Source: Castanea sativa
Lineage: Eukaryota; Streptophyta; Magnoliopsida; Fagales; Fagaceae
Length of the DNA: 64,000 nucleotides
NCBI RefSeq assembly: GCF_040712315.1
Contig: NC_134014.1
Span: 38,243,634-38,307,633 of the forward strand
Reading direction: 5' to 3'
Shown: positions 63,071-64,000 of the stretch, piece after piece
Layout: every line of letters begins with the position of its first letter
How positions within the stretch are numbered: the first letter of the stretch is position 1
Position numbers and translations under genes: made by a program
The notes under the pieces: model-generated
What the model saw: only the letters and a program-made list of their open reading frames with translations
What the model was told of the DNA's origin: nothing
Databases searched by the model: none

Positions 63071-64000
63071 TAATGTTATTGTTGTCCTTCTTGTTGTGAT
63101 ACGGCTTCTCTGTAAGCACACTCTTCTCTTGTCTGTATTGTGAATGTGAACAGATTTCTTGGCTTGTAATATTGTGTGAAACTCTAATGTATTAGTATGT
63201 TCTCTTGCTAATATCATGGATTTGTTTGAGGCAGTAGAAAATTTGTGATTGTGATTTAGCTTCTTTGGGCACATTACATGCTTTTGTTGGAATATTCACG
63301 TTTGAGTGGAGTGGTAAGTTAAGCAGTGAACTCTCACATTGGATTATGATGACAAGAGTAGTGATTAACGTAACATAATTGAGCCTAACCCATAGGCTTA
63401 AGCTTCTTTATACAGTGAATGTTATGTTCAAGTTTTTTCAACTTTAGAATCTATCGATGGTGCAGATTTATCTGGCTGAGGTCACTAATTAAGAAAATTC
63501 AATATCATGTGGATGGTTTTTAATAGCGAACTAGGTGTATACTGTATATACATGTGACAATGAGCTCTACTTCAAATGGCACCTCATTCCCTTGCAACAA
63601 TATGGCAGAGTGTGAAGTTGTAGATTCAAGGTTCATTGTGTGTGTGACTTACCAATTTAAAAAAGAAATATGGAATTGTTTGTAATTGAGTTTAGCAAAA
63701 TCAGTATTCATACTGGTTTCACAAATATTTAAGACTAGTCTATGGTTATTCATGCACCACTCTGTCTACAACATGTTCTTTTTGGTTTTCTTGTCCTTGT
63801 AACTCTTTTATAATGAGCCATATTACTCTTGCAATTAAATTGAGAGGCCCCAATTCTTGACTAGAGGGGACACCACTTGCCTCTGCCCTCCCATCCATTG
63901 GATAGATAGAGGGAGGGGGAGGGGCTGAGTCCTTTGGGTTTTTAGTTGAACAATGGTGTCAACCTTCATTGCTTATAATTCGCTCCTCTTGCGTGTAATT
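63071..64000 (+). other. BRICK1 3' UTR and downstream DNA
   Basis: The 3' UTR probably ends by about 63200-63290. No further gene seen up to the window edge. Confidence 0.5.
63555..63668 (+). mobile_element. Possible SINE remnant
   Basis: CTTCAAATGGCACCTC is box A-like and TAGATTCAAGG is box B-like at the right spacing; an A-rich tail follows. It resembles the SINE at 46355 but is diverged, and no target duplication was seen. Confidence 0.35.

Overview
The window is nuclear DNA of a flowering plant, most likely a woody eudicot. The signs are multi-exon genes with GT-AG introns, single-gene spacing of several to more than 10 kb, AT-rich intergenic DNA full of small inverted-repeat elements, SINEs, solo LTRs and a dead LINE, and protein sequences close to Arabidopsis orthologues. 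A Fagales-type tree is a guess from the repeat style, not something the sequence proves.

Layout. At 1-4212, minus strand, lies the 5' part of a PASTICCINO1-like (FKBP72) gene that runs off the left edge; it has a stop codon at one exon edge that a shifted splice acceptor could avoid. From 4.2 to 18.4 kb there is mostly non-genic DNA with a fold-back element, a SINE, tandem repeats, LTR remnants, one small intronless gene (9338-9667, minus) and a tRNA-Asn(GTT) gene (16675-16748). A complete mitochondrial serine hydroxymethyltransferase gene follows (18483-23993, plus, 15 coding exons, 517 aa). Beyond it are a MITE, a solo LTR with 5-bp target duplication, a frameshifted MAP-kinase exon, and a (TA)n-punctuated repeat array that ends about 200 bp before an organellar DIM1-type rRNA dimethylase gene (29429-30726, plus, 395 aa).

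From 31.3 to 40.0 kb there is no gene. It is a direct duplication of about 2.5 kb whose second copy is split by three nested insertions: a MITE, a hAT-type element, and a 2.9-kb solo-LTR-like sequence. From 40453 to 58299 lies a large organellar oligopeptidase (M3A metallopeptidase) gene, 786 aa in 17 exons. Its introns hold a 5'-truncated LINE with perfect target duplications, a SINE, two MITEs, and a second copy of the same 2.9-kb LTR in opposite orientation, again inside a hAT-like element. After a 3.8-kb spacer with a hAT MITE and another solo LTR comes a complete BRICK1 gene (62134-63070, plus, 85 aa), with a four-copy tandem repeat in its intron.

The genes are unrelated housekeeping or development genes: photorespiratory glycine-serine conversion, organellar rRNA methylation, organellar peptide breakdown, actin nucleation through SCAR/WAVE, and a growth immunophilin. 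I see no operon-like cluster and no convincing new system. The most informative structures are the nested insertions with intact target duplications. All coordinates and splice sites were read by eye from the sequence; family names rest on recognised motifs and known family sequences, with no database search.
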